From Paracoccus sp. TOH (GTDB taxonomy: Bacteria > Pseudomonadota > Alphaproteobacteria > Rhodobacterales > Rhodobacteraceae): a DNA stretch of 64,000 nucleotides. This document shows positions 32,896 to 42,716 of this stretch, in pieces; positions within the stretch are counted from its first letter, which is position 1; every line of letters begins with the position of its first letter. The DNA is taken from positions 540,001 to 604,000 of the forward strand of contig NZ_CP098360.1 in the NCBI RefSeq assembly GCF_030388245.1, in the 5' to 3' direction. The notes below the pieces were generated by a model. That model had not been told where the DNA came from. It searched no databases and was given only the letters and a program-made list of their open reading frames with translations. The translations under genes and the position numbers were made by a program.

Positions 32896-33708
32896 TTAGT
32901 TGGTCGGAACTTCGCGGGGCAGTTCGGTATAGCTGCCCAGCCATTTCTCCTGGATCGCCTTGACGCGGCCGTCATCGGTCATCTTCAGCAGCGCGTCGTT
33001 GATGGCCTTGGCGAAGCTTTCGCTGTCGGCGTCCTTGCGCAGCACCCAGGCGAAATAGGTCGGCTGGCCGAACTGGGCCGGTTCGAACAGGGCGAAGGTC
33101 TCGGAGCGGTTCTTCACCAGATAGGTCAGGTTCGGCAGCGAGCCCGCCACCGCGTCCAGACGGCCGGCAGCCAGGTCGGCATAGGCCTCGTCGGTGGTGC
33201 CGTATTCCTTGACCGTCACCCCGCCCAGGCTTTCGCCATAGGCCGAAAGCTGCTTGAACTGCGCCGTGCCCTGCTGCACGCCGACGGTCTTGCCCTTGAT
33301 GTCCTCGGGCTTGGTCAGCTCGGTGTTCGAGGCGGCCTTGACCAGCGAGACGGTGGCGTCGGCGATCGGCAGGGTGAAGGTATAACGCTCCAGCCGCTCG
33401 GGGGTGATGGTGACGGGCGCGATCACGATGTCGAACTTCTTGACTTCGAGGCCCGGCAGCTCGGCGGTCCAGGGGATGTCCTGATAGACCGGCTCGACGC
33501 CGATTTCCTTGCTGACCTCGTCGAACAGATCCTTGGTCATGCCCTCATAGGTGCCGTTGTTCAGCATGTCGAAGGGGGCATAGTGCATGTCGGTCGCGGT
33601 GACGATCTTGCCCGCCGCCTTGACGTCGGCCAGCTGGTCGGCCTGCGCGGCGGTGCCCAGCGCGAGCAGGCAGATGGCGGCGGCTTTCAGACTCATGTGA
33701 AAACTCAT
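32896..33708 (-). CDS. Periplasmic amino acid-binding protein (SBP family 3)
   Basis: Captures the ligand in the periplasm for the ABC importer. The 270-residue precursor has a signal peptide cleaved near AQA-DQLADV. The mature protein has two lobes with TATDMHYAPFDMLNNG and GKTVGVQQGTAQ. The start MSFHMSLKA follows a strong AAGGAG site. It lies 67 bp downstream of hutU on the same strand, which points to histidine or an imidazole compound as ligand. Confidence 0.9.
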   Translation of the reverse strand: MSFHMSLKAAAICLLALGTAAQADQLADVKAAGKIVTATDMHYAPFDMLNNGTYEGMTKDLFDEVSKEIGVEPVYQDIPWTAELPGLEVKKFDIVIAPVTITPERLERYTFTLPIADATVSLVKAASNTELTKPEDIKGKTVGVQQGTAQFKQLSAYGESLGGVTVKEYGTTDEAYADLAAGRLDAVAGSLPNLTYLVKNRSETFALFEPAQFGQPTYFAWVLRKDADSESFAKAINDALLKMTDDGRVKAIQEKWLGSYTELPREVPTN

Positions 33709-33775
33709 GTCTTTCTCCTTGTTGGACAGGTAATGGGCGCGGCCACGGAGCGTTGCGCAGCCCACGCCCCTTGGA

Positions 33776-35440
33776 TCAGAGAATCCCGGGCAGATTCAAC
33801 CCGTGCTCCCGCGCGCAGTCCAGCGCGATCTGATAGCCCGCGTCAGCATGGCGCATGACGCCGGTGGCCGGGTCGTTCCACAGCACCCGGGCCAGGCGCG
33901 CATCGGCATCCTCGCTGCCGTCGCAGCAGATCACCATGCCGGAATGCTGCGAAAAGCCCATGCCGACGCCGCCGCCATGATGCAGCGACACCCAGGTCGC
34001 GCCCGAGGCGGTGTTCAGCAGCGCGTTCAGCAGCGGCCAGTCGGAAACCGCGTCCGAGCCGTCCTGCATCGCCTCGGTCTCGCGGTTCGGCGAGGCGACC
34101 GAGCCCGAGTCGAGATGGTCGCGGCCGATGACGATGGGCGCCTTCAGCTCGCCATTGCGCACCATCTCGTTGAAGGCGAGGCCCAGCTTGTGGCGGATGC
34201 CAAGGCCGACCCAGCAGATCCGCGCCGGCAGGCCCTGGAAGCTGATGCGCTCGCGCGCCATGTCCAGCCAGTTGTGCAGATGCGGATCGTCGACCAGTTC
34301 CTTGACCTTCTGGTCGGTCTTGTAGATGTCCTCGGGATCGCCCGACAGCGCCGCCCAGCGGAACGGGCCGATGCCCTTGCAGAACAACGGCCGGATATAG
34401 GCCGGCACGAAGCCCGGGAAGGCGAAGGCGCGCTCGAAACCTTCCTCCAGCGCCATCTGGCGGATGTTGTTGCCGTAATCGACGGTCGGGATGCCTGCGT
34501 CATGGAAGGCCACCATGGCCTCGACCTGCTGGCGCATCGACTTGCGGGCGGCGGCGGCCACCGCCTTGGGATCGGTCTCCTGCCGGGCGCGCCATTCGGC
34601 GACGGTCCAGCCCTGCGGCAGATAGCCATGCACCGGGTCGTGGGCCGAGGTCTGGTCGGTCACGATGTCGGGACGCACGCCACGCTTGACCAGTTCCGGG
34701 AACACGTCGGCGGCATTGCCGATCAGCGCCACGGATTTCGCCTCGCCGGCCTTGGTCCAGCGGTCGATCATCTCCAGCGCCTCGTCGAGGCTGTGGGTCT
34801 TTTCATCGACATAGCGGGTGCGCAGGCGGAAGTCGGCGCGGGTCTCGTCGCATTCCACCGCCAGGCAGCAGGCCCCGGCCATGACCGCGGCCAAAGGCTG
34901 GGCGCCGCCCATGCCGCCAAGCCCGGCGGTCAGGATCCACTTGCCCTTCAGGTCACCATTGTAGTGCTGGCGCCCGGCCTCGACGAAGGTCTCGTAGGTG
35001 CCCTGGACGATGCCCTGGCTGCCGATATAGATCCAGGAACCGGCGGTCATCTGGCCGTACATGGCCAGGCCCTTCTTATCCAGCTCGTTGAAATGGTCCC
35101 AGTTCGCCCAATGCGGCACCAGGTTCGAGTTGGCGATCAGCACCCGCGGCGCGTCCTTGTGGGTCTTGAACACGCCGACCGGCTTGCCGGATTGCACCAG
35201 CAGCGTCTCGTCGGTTTCCAGCTTCTTGAGGCTGTCGACGATCAGGTCGAAATCCTTCCAGGTGCGGGCGGCGCGGCCGATGCCGCCATAGACCACCAGC
35301 TCATGCGGGTTCTCGGCCACGTCGGGATGCAGGTTGTTCATCAGCATCCGCATCGGCGCCTCGGTCAGCCAGCTTTTCGCGGTGATCTCGGGACCGGTGG
35401 GCGGGAAGATGTCGCGGGTGTTGTGACGGGGGTTGTCCAT
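33776..35440 (-). CDS. hutU: Urocanate hydratase
   Basis: Second step of histidine degradation: urocanate plus water to imidazolone propionate, using tightly bound NAD. The 554-residue protein is of normal length (about 555). The NAD-binding [19 protein letters not shown] region and the C-terminal [14 protein letters not shown] and [20 protein letters not shown] are intact. It starts 12 bp after the acyl-CoA dehydrogenase gene and precedes the transporter genes. Confidence 0.98.
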   Translation of the reverse strand: MDNPRHNTRDIFPPTGPEITAKSWLTEAPMRMLMNNLHPDVAENPHELVVYGGIGRAARTWKDFDLIVDSLKKLETDETLLVQSGKPVGVFKTHKDAPRVLIANSNLVPHWANWDHFNELDKKGLAMYGQMTAGSWIYIGSQGIVQGTYETFVEAGRQHYNGDLKGKWILTAGLGGMGGAQPLAAVMAGACCLAVECDETRADFRLRTRYVDEKTHSLDEALEMIDRWTKAGEAKSVALIGNAADVFPELVKRGVRPDIVTDQTSAHDPVHGYLPQGWTVAEWRARQETDPKAVAAAARKSMRQQVEAMVAFHDAGIPTVDYGNNIRQMALEEGFERAFAFPGFVPAYIRPLFCKGIGPFRWAALSGDPEDIYKTDQKVKELVDDPHLHNWLDMARERISFQGLPARICWVGLGIRHKLGLAFNEMVRNGELKAPIVIGRDHLDSGSVASPNRETEAMQDGSDAVSDWPLLNALLNTASGATWVSLHHGGGVGMGFSQHSGMVICCDGSEDADARLARVLWNDPATGVMRHADAGYQIALDCAREHGLNLPGIL

Positions 35441-35452
35441 CTGGGTCTCCGT

Positions 35453-36607
35453 TCAGGCCAGCATGTTGCCGGAAATGATGATGCGTTGGATTTCGGACGA
35501 ACCTTCGTAGATCCGCATGATGCGCAGATCGCGGTTGATCCTCTCGATGGGAAAGTCGCGGGTGTAGCCATAGCCGCCATGCAATTGCAGCGCGGTGTCG
35601 GCGATCTTGCCCGCCGCCTCGCTGGCCGCGAGCTTGGCCATGCTGGAGGCCAGCGAGAAGCGCCCGCCGCCGTGATGCGCCGCCTGCCGCTGCCGCGCCG
35701 CGTCCTGCGACAACAGCAGCGCCTGGCGATAAGCGACGCCCATGTCGGCGATCATCCAGCGGATGCCCTGCCGGTCGGTCAGCCGCTCGCCGCCGATCAC
35801 GCGGTCCTTGGCATAGGCGATGGCGGCTTTCATCGCCGCCTCGGCCAGGCCCAGGCATTGCGCAGCGACCTCGATGCGGCCGTTGTCCAGCACCTGCATG
35901 GCGGTGCGGAAGCCCCTGCCCTCCTCGCCCAGCAGCGCGTCCTCGGGCAGCTGGCAATCGAGGTTCAGGGTGAAGACATGCCCACCCTTCAGCCCCATGG
36001 TCTTTTCCGGCGCGCCCGGCTCCAGCCCCGGCGTCCCTTTCGGCAGGATGAAGGCCGAGATGCCGCGATGGCCCTTGTCGGGGTCGGTCACCGCATAGAC
36101 GACGATGAAATCCGCCACCCCGCCGTTCGAGATGAAGCATTTCGTGCCCTTCAGGTGCCAGCCGGTTTCCGTGCGGCGGGCGCGGGTCTTCATGTCGGCG
36201 GGGTCCGAGCCGGCGGTGGGCTCGGTCAGGGCGAAGGCGCCCAGCGCCTCGCCCGTCGCGGCCTTTTGCAGCCATGCCTGCTTCTGCGATTCAGACCCAC
36301 CGATCAGGATCGAATCGGTCGCCAGGTAATGCGCCGTCAAGGCCGAGGCCGTGGACCCGCAGGCCCCCGCCACGATGGCGACCGCGCGCAAAAGCGCCGG
36401 GGCCGAGATGCCCGAGCCGCCATATGCCTCGGGCAGGTTCGCGCCCATCATCCCGGCCTCGCCCAGCACGGCAAGCTGGTCGTGGACGAAACCCGAGGTC
36501 TCGTCCGTCTCTGCCGCCTTGGGCGCGATCTGCTCGGCGCAGATGCGCTCCAGCACGTCGCAGAACAGCCGCTCTTCCTCGGCCAGCATGTGCCAGTCGT
36601 CGCTCAT
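35453..36607 (-). CDS. Acyl-CoA dehydrogenase inside the hut operon
   Basis: FAD-dependent alpha,beta-desaturase of acyl-CoA thioesters. The 384-residue protein has the FAD/substrate motif FALTEPTAGSDPADM, LHGGYGYTRDFPIERINRD and the catalytic glutamate E368 in IYEGSSEIQR, the position of the catalytic base in short-chain enzymes. The start overlaps the CoA-transferase stop by four bases, and hutU follows after 12 bp. CaiA of the carnitine pathway belongs to the same family and pairs with a CaiB. A role on imidazolepropionyl-CoA/urocanyl-CoA is my inference; glutaryl- or branched-chain acyl-CoA are alternatives. Confidence 0.9.
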   Translation of the reverse strand: MSDDWHMLAEEERLFCDVLERICAEQIAPKAAETDETSGFVHDQLAVLGEAGMMGANLPEAYGGSGISAPALLRAVAIVAGACGSTASALTAHYLATDSILIGGSESQKQAWLQKAATGEALGAFALTEPTAGSDPADMKTRARRTETGWHLKGTKCFISNGGVADFIVVYAVTDPDKGHRGISAFILPKGTPGLEPGAPEKTMGLKGGHVFTLNLDCQLPEDALLGEEGRGFRTAMQVLDNGRIEVAAQCLGLAEAAMKAAIAYAKDRVIGGERLTDRQGIRWMIADMGVAYRQALLLSQDAARQRQAAHHGGGRFSLASSMAKLAASEAAGKIADTALQLHGGYGYTRDFPIERINRDLRIMRIYEGSSEIQRIIISGNMLA

Positions 36608-37737
36608 GCGGTTTCCTCCAATCCGAATGCGCGCAGAATGGCGGCGCGGTCGCCGCCAAGGCGCGGGGCCGGGGTCTCGGCCAGGGGTTTCTCTGCATCG
36701 AAGCGCACCGGCTGGCCGACGACCGGGTTCCGACCCAGCAGGCTGACCAACCCGCGCGCGCGGGCGTGATCGTTGTCGGCCGCCTGGGCAATGTCCCAGA
36801 TCGGCGCGGCGGGCAGGCCGACGCCGGCCAGCGCCGCCACGGCGGCCTCGGTGCTCAGGCGCGAGGACCAGGCCTCGATCAGCGCCTTGACCTCGGGTTC
36901 ATGCTCGGTGCGCGATTCGTCGCTGGCGAAACGCGGGTCCGTCGCCGCCTCGGGCGCACCGATCAGCTGCGCCAGCGCGGCGAATTGCTTGCCCGACAGC
37001 ACCGCGATCACCACCTGCCCGTCGCTGGTGGCAAAGCAGCCGAAGGGCGTCGACAAGGGATGGCGGTTGCCGACCCGCTGCGGCAGCTTCTCGGCGTAGA
37101 AATGCAACGCATGGCTGGTCGTCAGCATGGAAAACAGCGCGTCATACATCGCCACGTCCAGCACCGCGCCCTGCCCGGTGGCGTTGCGCCCGACCAGCGC
37201 CGCCATGATCGACCAGCTGGCAAACAGGCCGGCCAGCAGGTCGGCGATGCTTTCGCCGGTCTTCAGCGGCGCGCCGCCTTCCTCGCCGGTGCCGGCCATC
37301 AGCCCGGACATGGCCTGCACCACGAGGTCATAGGCCGGCAGGTCGCGGAACGGCCCCTGCTGGCCAAAGCCCGAGATCGAGCAATAGACCAGCAGCGGGT
37401 TTGCCGCGCGCAGCGCCTCGGCGCCAAGCCCCAACCGGGCCGCGACGCCGGGGCGGAAATTCTCGACCACCACATCCACCTGCGCCGCGATGGCCTTGGC
37501 CAGCGCCAGGTCGGCGGGATCCTTCAGGTCCAGAACCAGGCTTTGCTTGCCGCGGTTGTTCAGGGTGAACAGCGCGCTTTCGCCGTCCTTGAACGGGCCG
37601 ATATGCCGGTAATCGTCGCCCGAGGGCGGCTCCAGCTTGATGACCTCGGCCCCCAGGTCGGCCAGCAGCGCGGTGCAATAGGGCCCCGCCAGCACCCGCG
37701 ACAGGTCCAGCACCTTGATACCCGTAAGCGGCTTCAT
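36604..37737 (-). CDS. CaiB/BaiF family CoA-transferase inside the hut operon
   Basis: Family III CoA-transferase of 377 residues that moves CoA between carboxylic acids. KVLDLSRVLAGPYCTALLADLGAEVIK at the N-terminus (given in part) and D137 in AYDLVVQAMSG, the catalytic aspartate that forms the acyl anhydride, are present. It starts inside the stop of hutG (ATGA) and ends inside the start of the acyl-CoA dehydrogenase (ATGA), so it is a full member of the hut operon. The acyl substrate is unknown. Confidence 0.9.
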   Translation of the reverse strand: MKPLTGIKVLDLSRVLAGPYCTALLADLGAEVIKLEPPSGDDYRHIGPFKDGESALFTLNNRGKQSLVLDLKDPADLALAKAIAAQVDVVVENFRPGVAARLGLGAEALRAANPLLVYCSISGFGQQGPFRDLPAYDLVVQAMSGLMAGTGEEGGAPLKTGESIADLLAGLFASWSIMAALVGRNATGQGAVLDVAMYDALFSMLTTSHALHFYAEKLPQRVGNRHPLSTPFGCFATSDGQVVIAVLSGKQFAALAQLIGAPEAATDPRFASDESRTEHEPEVKALIEAWSSRLSTEAAVAALAGVGLPAAPIWDIAQAADNDHARARGLVSLLGRNPVVGQPVRFDAEKPLAETPAPRLGGDRAAILRAFGLEETA

Positions 37738-38525
37738 GCCCGCAGCTCCGGCGCCAGCGCGGCGAGGCGCTCCAGGATCGCCCCAAGCGTCACCCGCAGA
37801 CTCTCGGCCTTCCGCTCGTCATAGGCGAAGGGCGGGGCCTCGGTGGCCAGATGCGTCGCCTGCGCCAGTTCCATCTGGATGGCGTGCACGCGCTGTCCCG
37901 GCCGGCCGTAATGCCGCGTCGTCCAGCCGCCCTTGAAGCGGCCGTTCAGCACATGGCTGCGGCCGGTGCCGGCGCAAGCCTCGAAGGTGGCGGCTTCGAT
38001 GCGCTTGTCGCAGGATGCGCCGCTATTGGTGCCGATGTTGAAATCCGGCAGCACGCCGTCGAACAGAAAAGGGATCACCGAGCGGATCGAATGGCAGTCA
38101 TAAAGGATCGCAACCCCGTGCTTCGCCTTCACCCGCTCGATCTCGGCGGCCAGCGCCGCGTGATAGGGGGTATGGAAGCGAGCCTTGCGCTCGGCGATGT
38201 CCTCCTCCGTCGGCTCCGCCTCCCAGATCGGCTCGCCGTCGAAATCGGTCAGCGGCACCAGACCGGTGGTGTTCTGGCCGGGATAGAGGCTCGCATCGTC
38301 CGGGCCGCGATTCGCGTCGATGACATAGCGGTGGAAGGTCGCCCGCACCGTGGTCGCACCGGGCAGAAGCCCGTCATAAAGCCGCTCGATATGCCAGTCG
38401 GTATCGGCCAGCACCTGCCCGCGCGGATTCAGCGCCGCGCGGATCTTCTCGGGCAGCCAGGTCCCGGTATGCGGCAGGCCGAGAATGACCGGGCTGTCGC
38501 CCTGGACGACTTCGACGGGATTCAC
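37734..38525 (-). CDS. hutG: N-formylglutamate deformylase
   Basis: Last hut step: N-formylglutamate to glutamate and formate. The 263-residue product starts at GTG ([20 protein letters not shown]), which overlaps the hutH stop (GTGA). The zinc-hydrolase fold of the FGase family is supported by [25 protein letters not shown] and [13 protein letters not shown]. With hutF it gives the two-enzyme route from formiminoglutamate that releases ammonia and formate instead of formamide. Confidence 0.95.
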   Translation of the reverse strand: MNPVEVVQGDSPVILGLPHTGTWLPEKIRAALNPRGQVLADTDWHIERLYDGLLPGATTVRATFHRYVIDANRGPDDASLYPGQNTTGLVPLTDFDGEPIWEAEPTEEDIAERKARFHTPYHAALAAEIERVKAKHGVAILYDCHSIRSVIPFLFDGVLPDFNIGTNSGASCDKRIEAATFEACAGTGRSHVLNGRFKGGWTTRHYGRPGQRVHAIQMELAQATHLATEAPPFAYDERKAESLRVTLGAILERLAALAPELRA

Positions 38526-40063
38526 GGCCGCACCTCGTCCAGCAGGTGGCCGGGGATGGCGCCGACCAGCACGCCCTCGCGCACCAGGCGGGCAGATTCG
38601 GCCAGGTCCGGGGCAAGGTAGCGGTCCTGCTGCAGCGCCGGCACCGTCCGGCGCAATGCGGCGATCACCGCCCGCAACGGGGCCGAGGTCGCCAGGGGCG
38701 CGCGGAACTCGACGCCGGCGCTGGCGCAAAGCGCCTCGATCCCCAGAATCTGCGCGAGGTTCGCGTTCATGCGCTTCAGCCGCCGCGCGCCATGCGCGGC
38801 CATGGAAACGTGATCCTCCTGGTTGGCCGAGGTCGGCGTCGAGTCGGTCGAGCAAGGCGTCGCCAGATGCTTGTTTTCCGACATCAGCGCCGCCGAGGTC
38901 ACCTCGGCGATCATCAGCCCCGAATTCAGCCCCGGATCGGGGGTCAGGAAGGGCGGCAGGTCGTGCGACAGCGCCGGATCGACCATCAGCGCGATGCGGC
39001 GCTGGGAAATCGCGCCGATCTCGGCGATCGCCAGCGCGATCTGGTCGGCGGCGAAGGCCACCGGCTCGGCATGGAAATTGCCGCCCGAGACGATGCGGTC
39101 GGCGCCGACCAGCACCAGCGGGTTGTCGGTGGCGGCGTTCGATTCGATCTCCAGCGTCCGGGCGGCCTGCCAGAGCAGGTCGATACAGGCGCCCGTCACC
39201 TGCGGCTGGCAGCGGATGCAATAGGGATCCTGCACGCGGGTGTCGCCCTCGCGGTGGCTTTCGCGGATCTCTGACCCGTCCATCAGCGCGCGGATGGTCC
39301 GGGCGGCGACGATCTGGCCGCGATGGCCGCGCAGCGTGTGGATCTCGTCCAGGAAGGGCGCGGTCGAGCCCATGATCGCGTCGGTCGACAGCGACGAGGT
39401 GACCAGCGCCGCACGGGCGCTTGCGAAGGCCTCGAACAGCCCGGCCAGCGCGAAGGCGGTCGAGACCTGGGTGCCGTTGATCAGCGCCAGCCCCTCCTTG
39501 GCGGCCAGCACCACGGGCTTGAGCCCCGCAGCGGCCAGCGCCTCGGCCGAGGGCATCTCGCGGCCGTCATAGGTCGCACGGCCCTCGCCCAACATGGCGG
39601 CGGCCATATGCGCCAGCGGCGCCAGGTCGCCCGAGGCGCCGACCGAGCCCTGCGACGGGATCACCGGCAGCACGCCGCGGGCCAGCATGGCTTCGATGAG
39701 CGCGATCACCTCCGGGCGCACGCCCGAGGCGCCCCGGCCCAGCGACAGCAGCTTCAGCACCATGATCAGCCGCACGGTTTCCGGCTCGACCGGCTCGCCG
39801 ACGCCGCAGCAATGCGACAGGATCAGGTTCCGTTGCAGCGTTGCGGTGTCCTTGGACGCGATCTTGATCGAGGCGAGCTTGCCGAAGCCGGTATTCACGC
39901 CATAGACCGGCACCGCGCCATTGGCGGCGGCCTCGATACGGGCGGCGGATTCGGCGATGCCGGGGCGGGCCGAGTCGGCCAGCCGCACGGCCAGCCCCTG
40001 ACGCCAGACCTGTTCAAGCTGTGCGAGGGTGGTTTCACCGGGGATAAGAATCAGTTCAGACAA
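38522..40063 (-). CDS. hutH: Histidine ammonia-lyase
   Basis: First step: histidine to urocanate and ammonia. The prosthetic MIO group forms from A143-S144-G145 in [13 protein letters not shown], numbering from the proposed start. I place the start at TTG ([19 protein letters not shown]) because GGAGG lies 5 bases upstream and other HutH proteins begin at this point; an ATG eight codons upstream would add residues not seen in the family. The TTG frame overlaps the hutI stop by 8 bases. Length 513, as usual. Confidence 0.96.
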   Translation of the reverse strand: MSELILIPGETTLAQLEQVWRQGLAVRLADSARPGIAESAARIEAAANGAVPVYGVNTGFGKLASIKIASKDTATLQRNLILSHCCGVGEPVEPETVRLIMVLKLLSLGRGASGVRPEVIALIEAMLARGVLPVIPSQGSVGASGDLAPLAHMAAAMLGEGRATYDGREMPSAEALAAAGLKPVVLAAKEGLALINGTQVSTAFALAGLFEAFASARAALVTSSLSTDAIMGSTAPFLDEIHTLRGHRGQIVAARTIRALMDGSEIRESHREGDTRVQDPYCIRCQPQVTGACIDLLWQAARTLEIESNAATDNPLVLVGADRIVSGGNFHAEPVAFAADQIALAIAEIGAISQRRIALMVDPALSHDLPPFLTPDPGLNSGLMIAEVTSAALMSENKHLATPCSTDSTPTSANQEDHVSMAAHGARRLKRMNANLAQILGIEALCASAGVEFRAPLATSAPLRAVIAALRRTVPALQQDRYLAPDLAESARLVREGVLVGAIPGHLLDEVRP

Positions 40064-41258
40064 GCTCGCCTCCGACGATGCAGGCATGAAGGGGGTTGAA
40101 GCCGATGCGATAGGTCAACTCGGCCGGATGCCGGATGTCCCAGACCGCCAGATCGGCGCGCATGCCGGGCGCCAGCCGGCCGCGATCCGCCAAGCCCAGC
40201 GCATGGGCGGCGTGACGCGTGACGCCGGCCAGACATTCCGAGGGCGTCATGCGAAACAGCGTCGCGCCCATGTTCATGGTCAAGAGCAGCGAGGTCAGCG
40301 GCGAGGTGCCGGGATTGCAATCCGTCGCCAGCGCGATCGGCACGCCGGCATCGCGCAGCGCCTGCATCGGCGGATATTGCGTCTCGCGCAGGGTATAGAA
40401 GGCGCCGGGCAGCAGCACCGCCACGGTGCCATGGGCCGCCATGGCCTTGATGCCGTCCGGACCCAGATATTCCAGATGGTCCGCCGACAGCGCCCCGTGC
40501 TGCGCCGCCATCGCCGCGCCGCCCAGATCGGAAAGCTGCTCGGCATGCAGCTTGACCGGCAGGCCCAGCTTGGCCGCGTGGTCGAAGATCCCGGCCATTT
40601 CCTCGCGCGTGAAGGCGATGCCCTCGCAGAATCCGTCCACCGCGTCGATCAGCCCCTCGGCATGGCCGCGCTCCATGCCGGCGATCACCACCTCGCGGAT
40701 ATAGCCGGCGCGGTCGTCCTTGTATTCCGGCGGCAGGGCATGGGCGGCCAGCCAGGTGGTGCGCACCGTCACCTTGCGCAGCTGCCCGATCCGGCGGGCG
40801 ACGCGCAGCATCTTCAGTTCGCTGTCGATGTTCAGCCCGTAGCCCGACTTGATCTCCAGCGTGGTCACGCCCTCGGCCAGCAGCGCATCGACGCGCGGCA
40901 GGGCGGATGCCAGCAGCGCCTCCTCATCCGCCTCGCGCGTGGCGCGGACGCTGGACAGGATGCCGCCGCCGGCCCGCGCGATCTCCTCGTAGGAGGCGCC
41001 TTCCAGCCGCATCTCGAACTCGCGGGCGCGGTCGCCGCCAAAGACGATATGGGTGTGGCAGTCGATCAGCCCCGGCGTCACCAGCCGCCCGCCCAGGTCG
41101 TGCCGCGTCGCATCGGCATACCGTTCCGGCAAGTCCGTTTCCGCACCGATCCAGCTGATTCGATCCGCCTCGACCACCAGCGCCCCCTGCTCGATCAGGC
41201 CGTAACCGCCTGATTTTTCGTCCATCGTGACAAGCTGCGCGTGGTAGAGAAGCTGCAT
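40056..41258 (-). CDS. hutI: Imidazolonepropionase
   Basis: Third step: imidazolone propionate to formiminoglutamate. Amidohydrolase of 400 residues with the metal motif HTH (68-70, in [13 protein letters not shown]), the substrate-loop [25 protein letters not shown] and [10 protein letters not shown]. It is the first gene of the long leftward hut operon, 96 bp from the divergent hutF, and begins next to the direct-repeat operator region. Confidence 0.97.
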   Translation of the reverse strand: MQLLYHAQLVTMDEKSGGYGLIEQGALVVEADRISWIGAETDLPERYADATRHDLGGRLVTPGLIDCHTHIVFGGDRAREFEMRLEGASYEEIARAGGGILSSVRATREADEEALLASALPRVDALLAEGVTTLEIKSGYGLNIDSELKMLRVARRIGQLRKVTVRTTWLAAHALPPEYKDDRAGYIREVVIAGMERGHAEGLIDAVDGFCEGIAFTREEMAGIFDHAAKLGLPVKLHAEQLSDLGGAAMAAQHGALSADHLEYLGPDGIKAMAAHGTVAVLLPGAFYTLRETQYPPMQALRDAGVPIALATDCNPGTSPLTSLLLTMNMGATLFRMTPSECLAGVTRHAAHALGLADRGRLAPGMRADLAVWDIRHPAELTYRIGFNPLHACIVGGELV

Positions 41259-41290
41259 CGGATCGCATCCCGGATTGATTTCTCGGTTGT

Positions 41291-41329
41291 TCTATGTCTA
41301 AACTTAATTAATCTCTATGTCTAAACTTA
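41291..41329. promoter_or_regulatory. Direct-repeat operator pair between hutI and hutF (probable HutC site)
   Basis: TCTATGTCTAAACTTA occurs twice, at 41291-41306 and 41314-41329, identical over 16 bases and 23 bp apart, in the only AT-rich stretch of the locus. Each copy contains GTCTAAAC, a near-palindrome of the GT-N-TA-N-AC form favoured by HutC-subfamily GntR repressors. It lies 33-71 bp upstream of hutI and 26-64 bp upstream of hutF, so one repressor could control both directions, with urocanate as likely inducer. Confidence 0.65.
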
Positions 41330-41354
41330 TTTTGGCGCAAGCAAGGGTGACGGG

Positions 41355-42716
41355 ATGACGGTTATCTGGGCGGAACGGGCCTTGTTGCCCGATGGATGGG
41401 CGGAAAACGTCCGGGTGACGGTCGAACAGGGCCGAATCGCCGCGGTGGAAACAGACACGGCGCCGCAGGGCCAGCGCGTGGGCCTGCTGCTGCCGGCGCT
41501 CGCCAATCTGCACAGCCACGCCTTCCAGCGCGCCATGGCCGGGCTGTCCGAAGCGAAAGGCCCCGAGCCGCGCGACACCTTCTGGACCTGGCGGCAGATC
41601 ATGTATCGCTTCCTCGACCACCTGACGCCCGAGGATGTCGAAGCCATCGCCGCGCTGGTGCAGATGGAGATGCTGGAGGCCGGCTATGCCACCAATGTCG
41701 AGTTCCACTATCTGCACCACCGCCCCGGCGGCGGGCATTACGACAACATCGCCGAGATGGCCGCGCGCATCGCCGCCGCCGCCAGTCGCACCGGCATCGG
41801 CCTGACCCTGCTGCCGGTGCATTACCAGTTCGGCGGCGTGGACCGCCGGCCGCTGGCCCCCGGCCAGAACCGTTTCGGCACCACGCCCGAGGAATTCGTG
41901 CAACTGGTCGAGGGCGCCGAGACCGCGCTGCGCGCCCTGCCCGCCGATTCCGGCATCGGCGTCGCCCCGCATTCGCTGCGCGCGGTCTCGCCCGAGGGGC
42001 TGGCGGCCTGCGTCGCGCTGCGCCCCGGCCGGCCCTTGCACATGCACCTGGCCGAGCAGGTGCCCGAGATCGAGGAAATCAGCGCCGCCTATGGCCGCCG
42101 CCCGGTCGAATGGCTGCTGGACAATCACCAGCCTGACCGGCGCTGGACGCTGATCCACCTGACCCACATGACCGAGGACGAAACCCGCCGGCTGGCCGCC
42201 ACCGGCGCCGTGGCCGGGCTTTGCCCGATCACCGAATCGTCGCTGGGCGACGGCATCTTCAACGGCACCATCTGGGCCGAGGCGAAGGGCCGGCTCGGCT
42301 TCGGCTCGGACAGCAACATCCGCATCTCGCTGGTCGAGGAGCTGCGGACGCTGGAATACAGCCAGCGCCTGCGCGACCGCGGCCGGGCGATCCTGGCCGA
42401 GCCGGGACGTTCCACCGGCCGCGTGATCTACGAGGCGGGGCTGGACGGCGGCGCCACGGCGGCGGGGCGCGAGACCGGGGCGATCCGGCCGGGGCTGTGG
42501 GCCGATCTGGTCGCGGTCGGGTTGGACAACCCGGTGATGTTCGGCCGCAAGGGCGACCAGCTTGTCGACAGCCTGGTCTTTGCCGGGCATGACGGGCTGG
42601 TTCGCGACCTGTGGTCGGCGGGTCGCCATGTCGTGCGGGACGGCCGGCATATGGACCGCGACCGCATCATGTCGGAATATCTGGCGACCATCGCCCGCGT
42701 TCAGGATCGCATGTGA
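41355..42716 (+). CDS. hutF: Formimidoylglutamate deiminase
   Basis: Converts formiminoglutamate to formylglutamate and ammonia. Amidohydrolase of 453 residues. The first metal histidines are H53 and H55 in NLHSHAFQRAMAGLSE, with HMHLAEQ and GFGSDSNIRIS supplying the others. It is divergent from hutI, and its stop overlaps the hutC start (GTGA). Together with hutG it defines the five-step pathway. Confidence 0.95.
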   Translation: MTVIWAERALLPDGWAENVRVTVEQGRIAAVETDTAPQGQRVGLLLPALANLHSHAFQRAMAGLSEAKGPEPRDTFWTWRQIMYRFLDHLTPEDVEAIAALVQMEMLEAGYATNVEFHYLHHRPGGGHYDNIAEMAARIAAAASRTGIGLTLLPVHYQFGGVDRRPLAPGQNRFGTTPEEFVQLVEGAETALRALPADSGIGVAPHSLRAVSPEGLAACVALRPGRPLHMHLAEQVPEIEEISAAYGRRPVEWLLDNHQPDRRWTLIHLTHMTEDETRRLAATGAVAGLCPITESSLGDGIFNGTIWAEAKGRLGFGSDSNIRISLVEELRTLEYSQRLRDRGRAILAEPGRSTGRVIYEAGLDGGATAAGRETGAIRPGLWADLVAVGLDNPVMFGRKGDQLVDSLVFAGHDGLVRDLWSAGRHVVRDGRHMDRDRIMSEYLATIARVQDRM

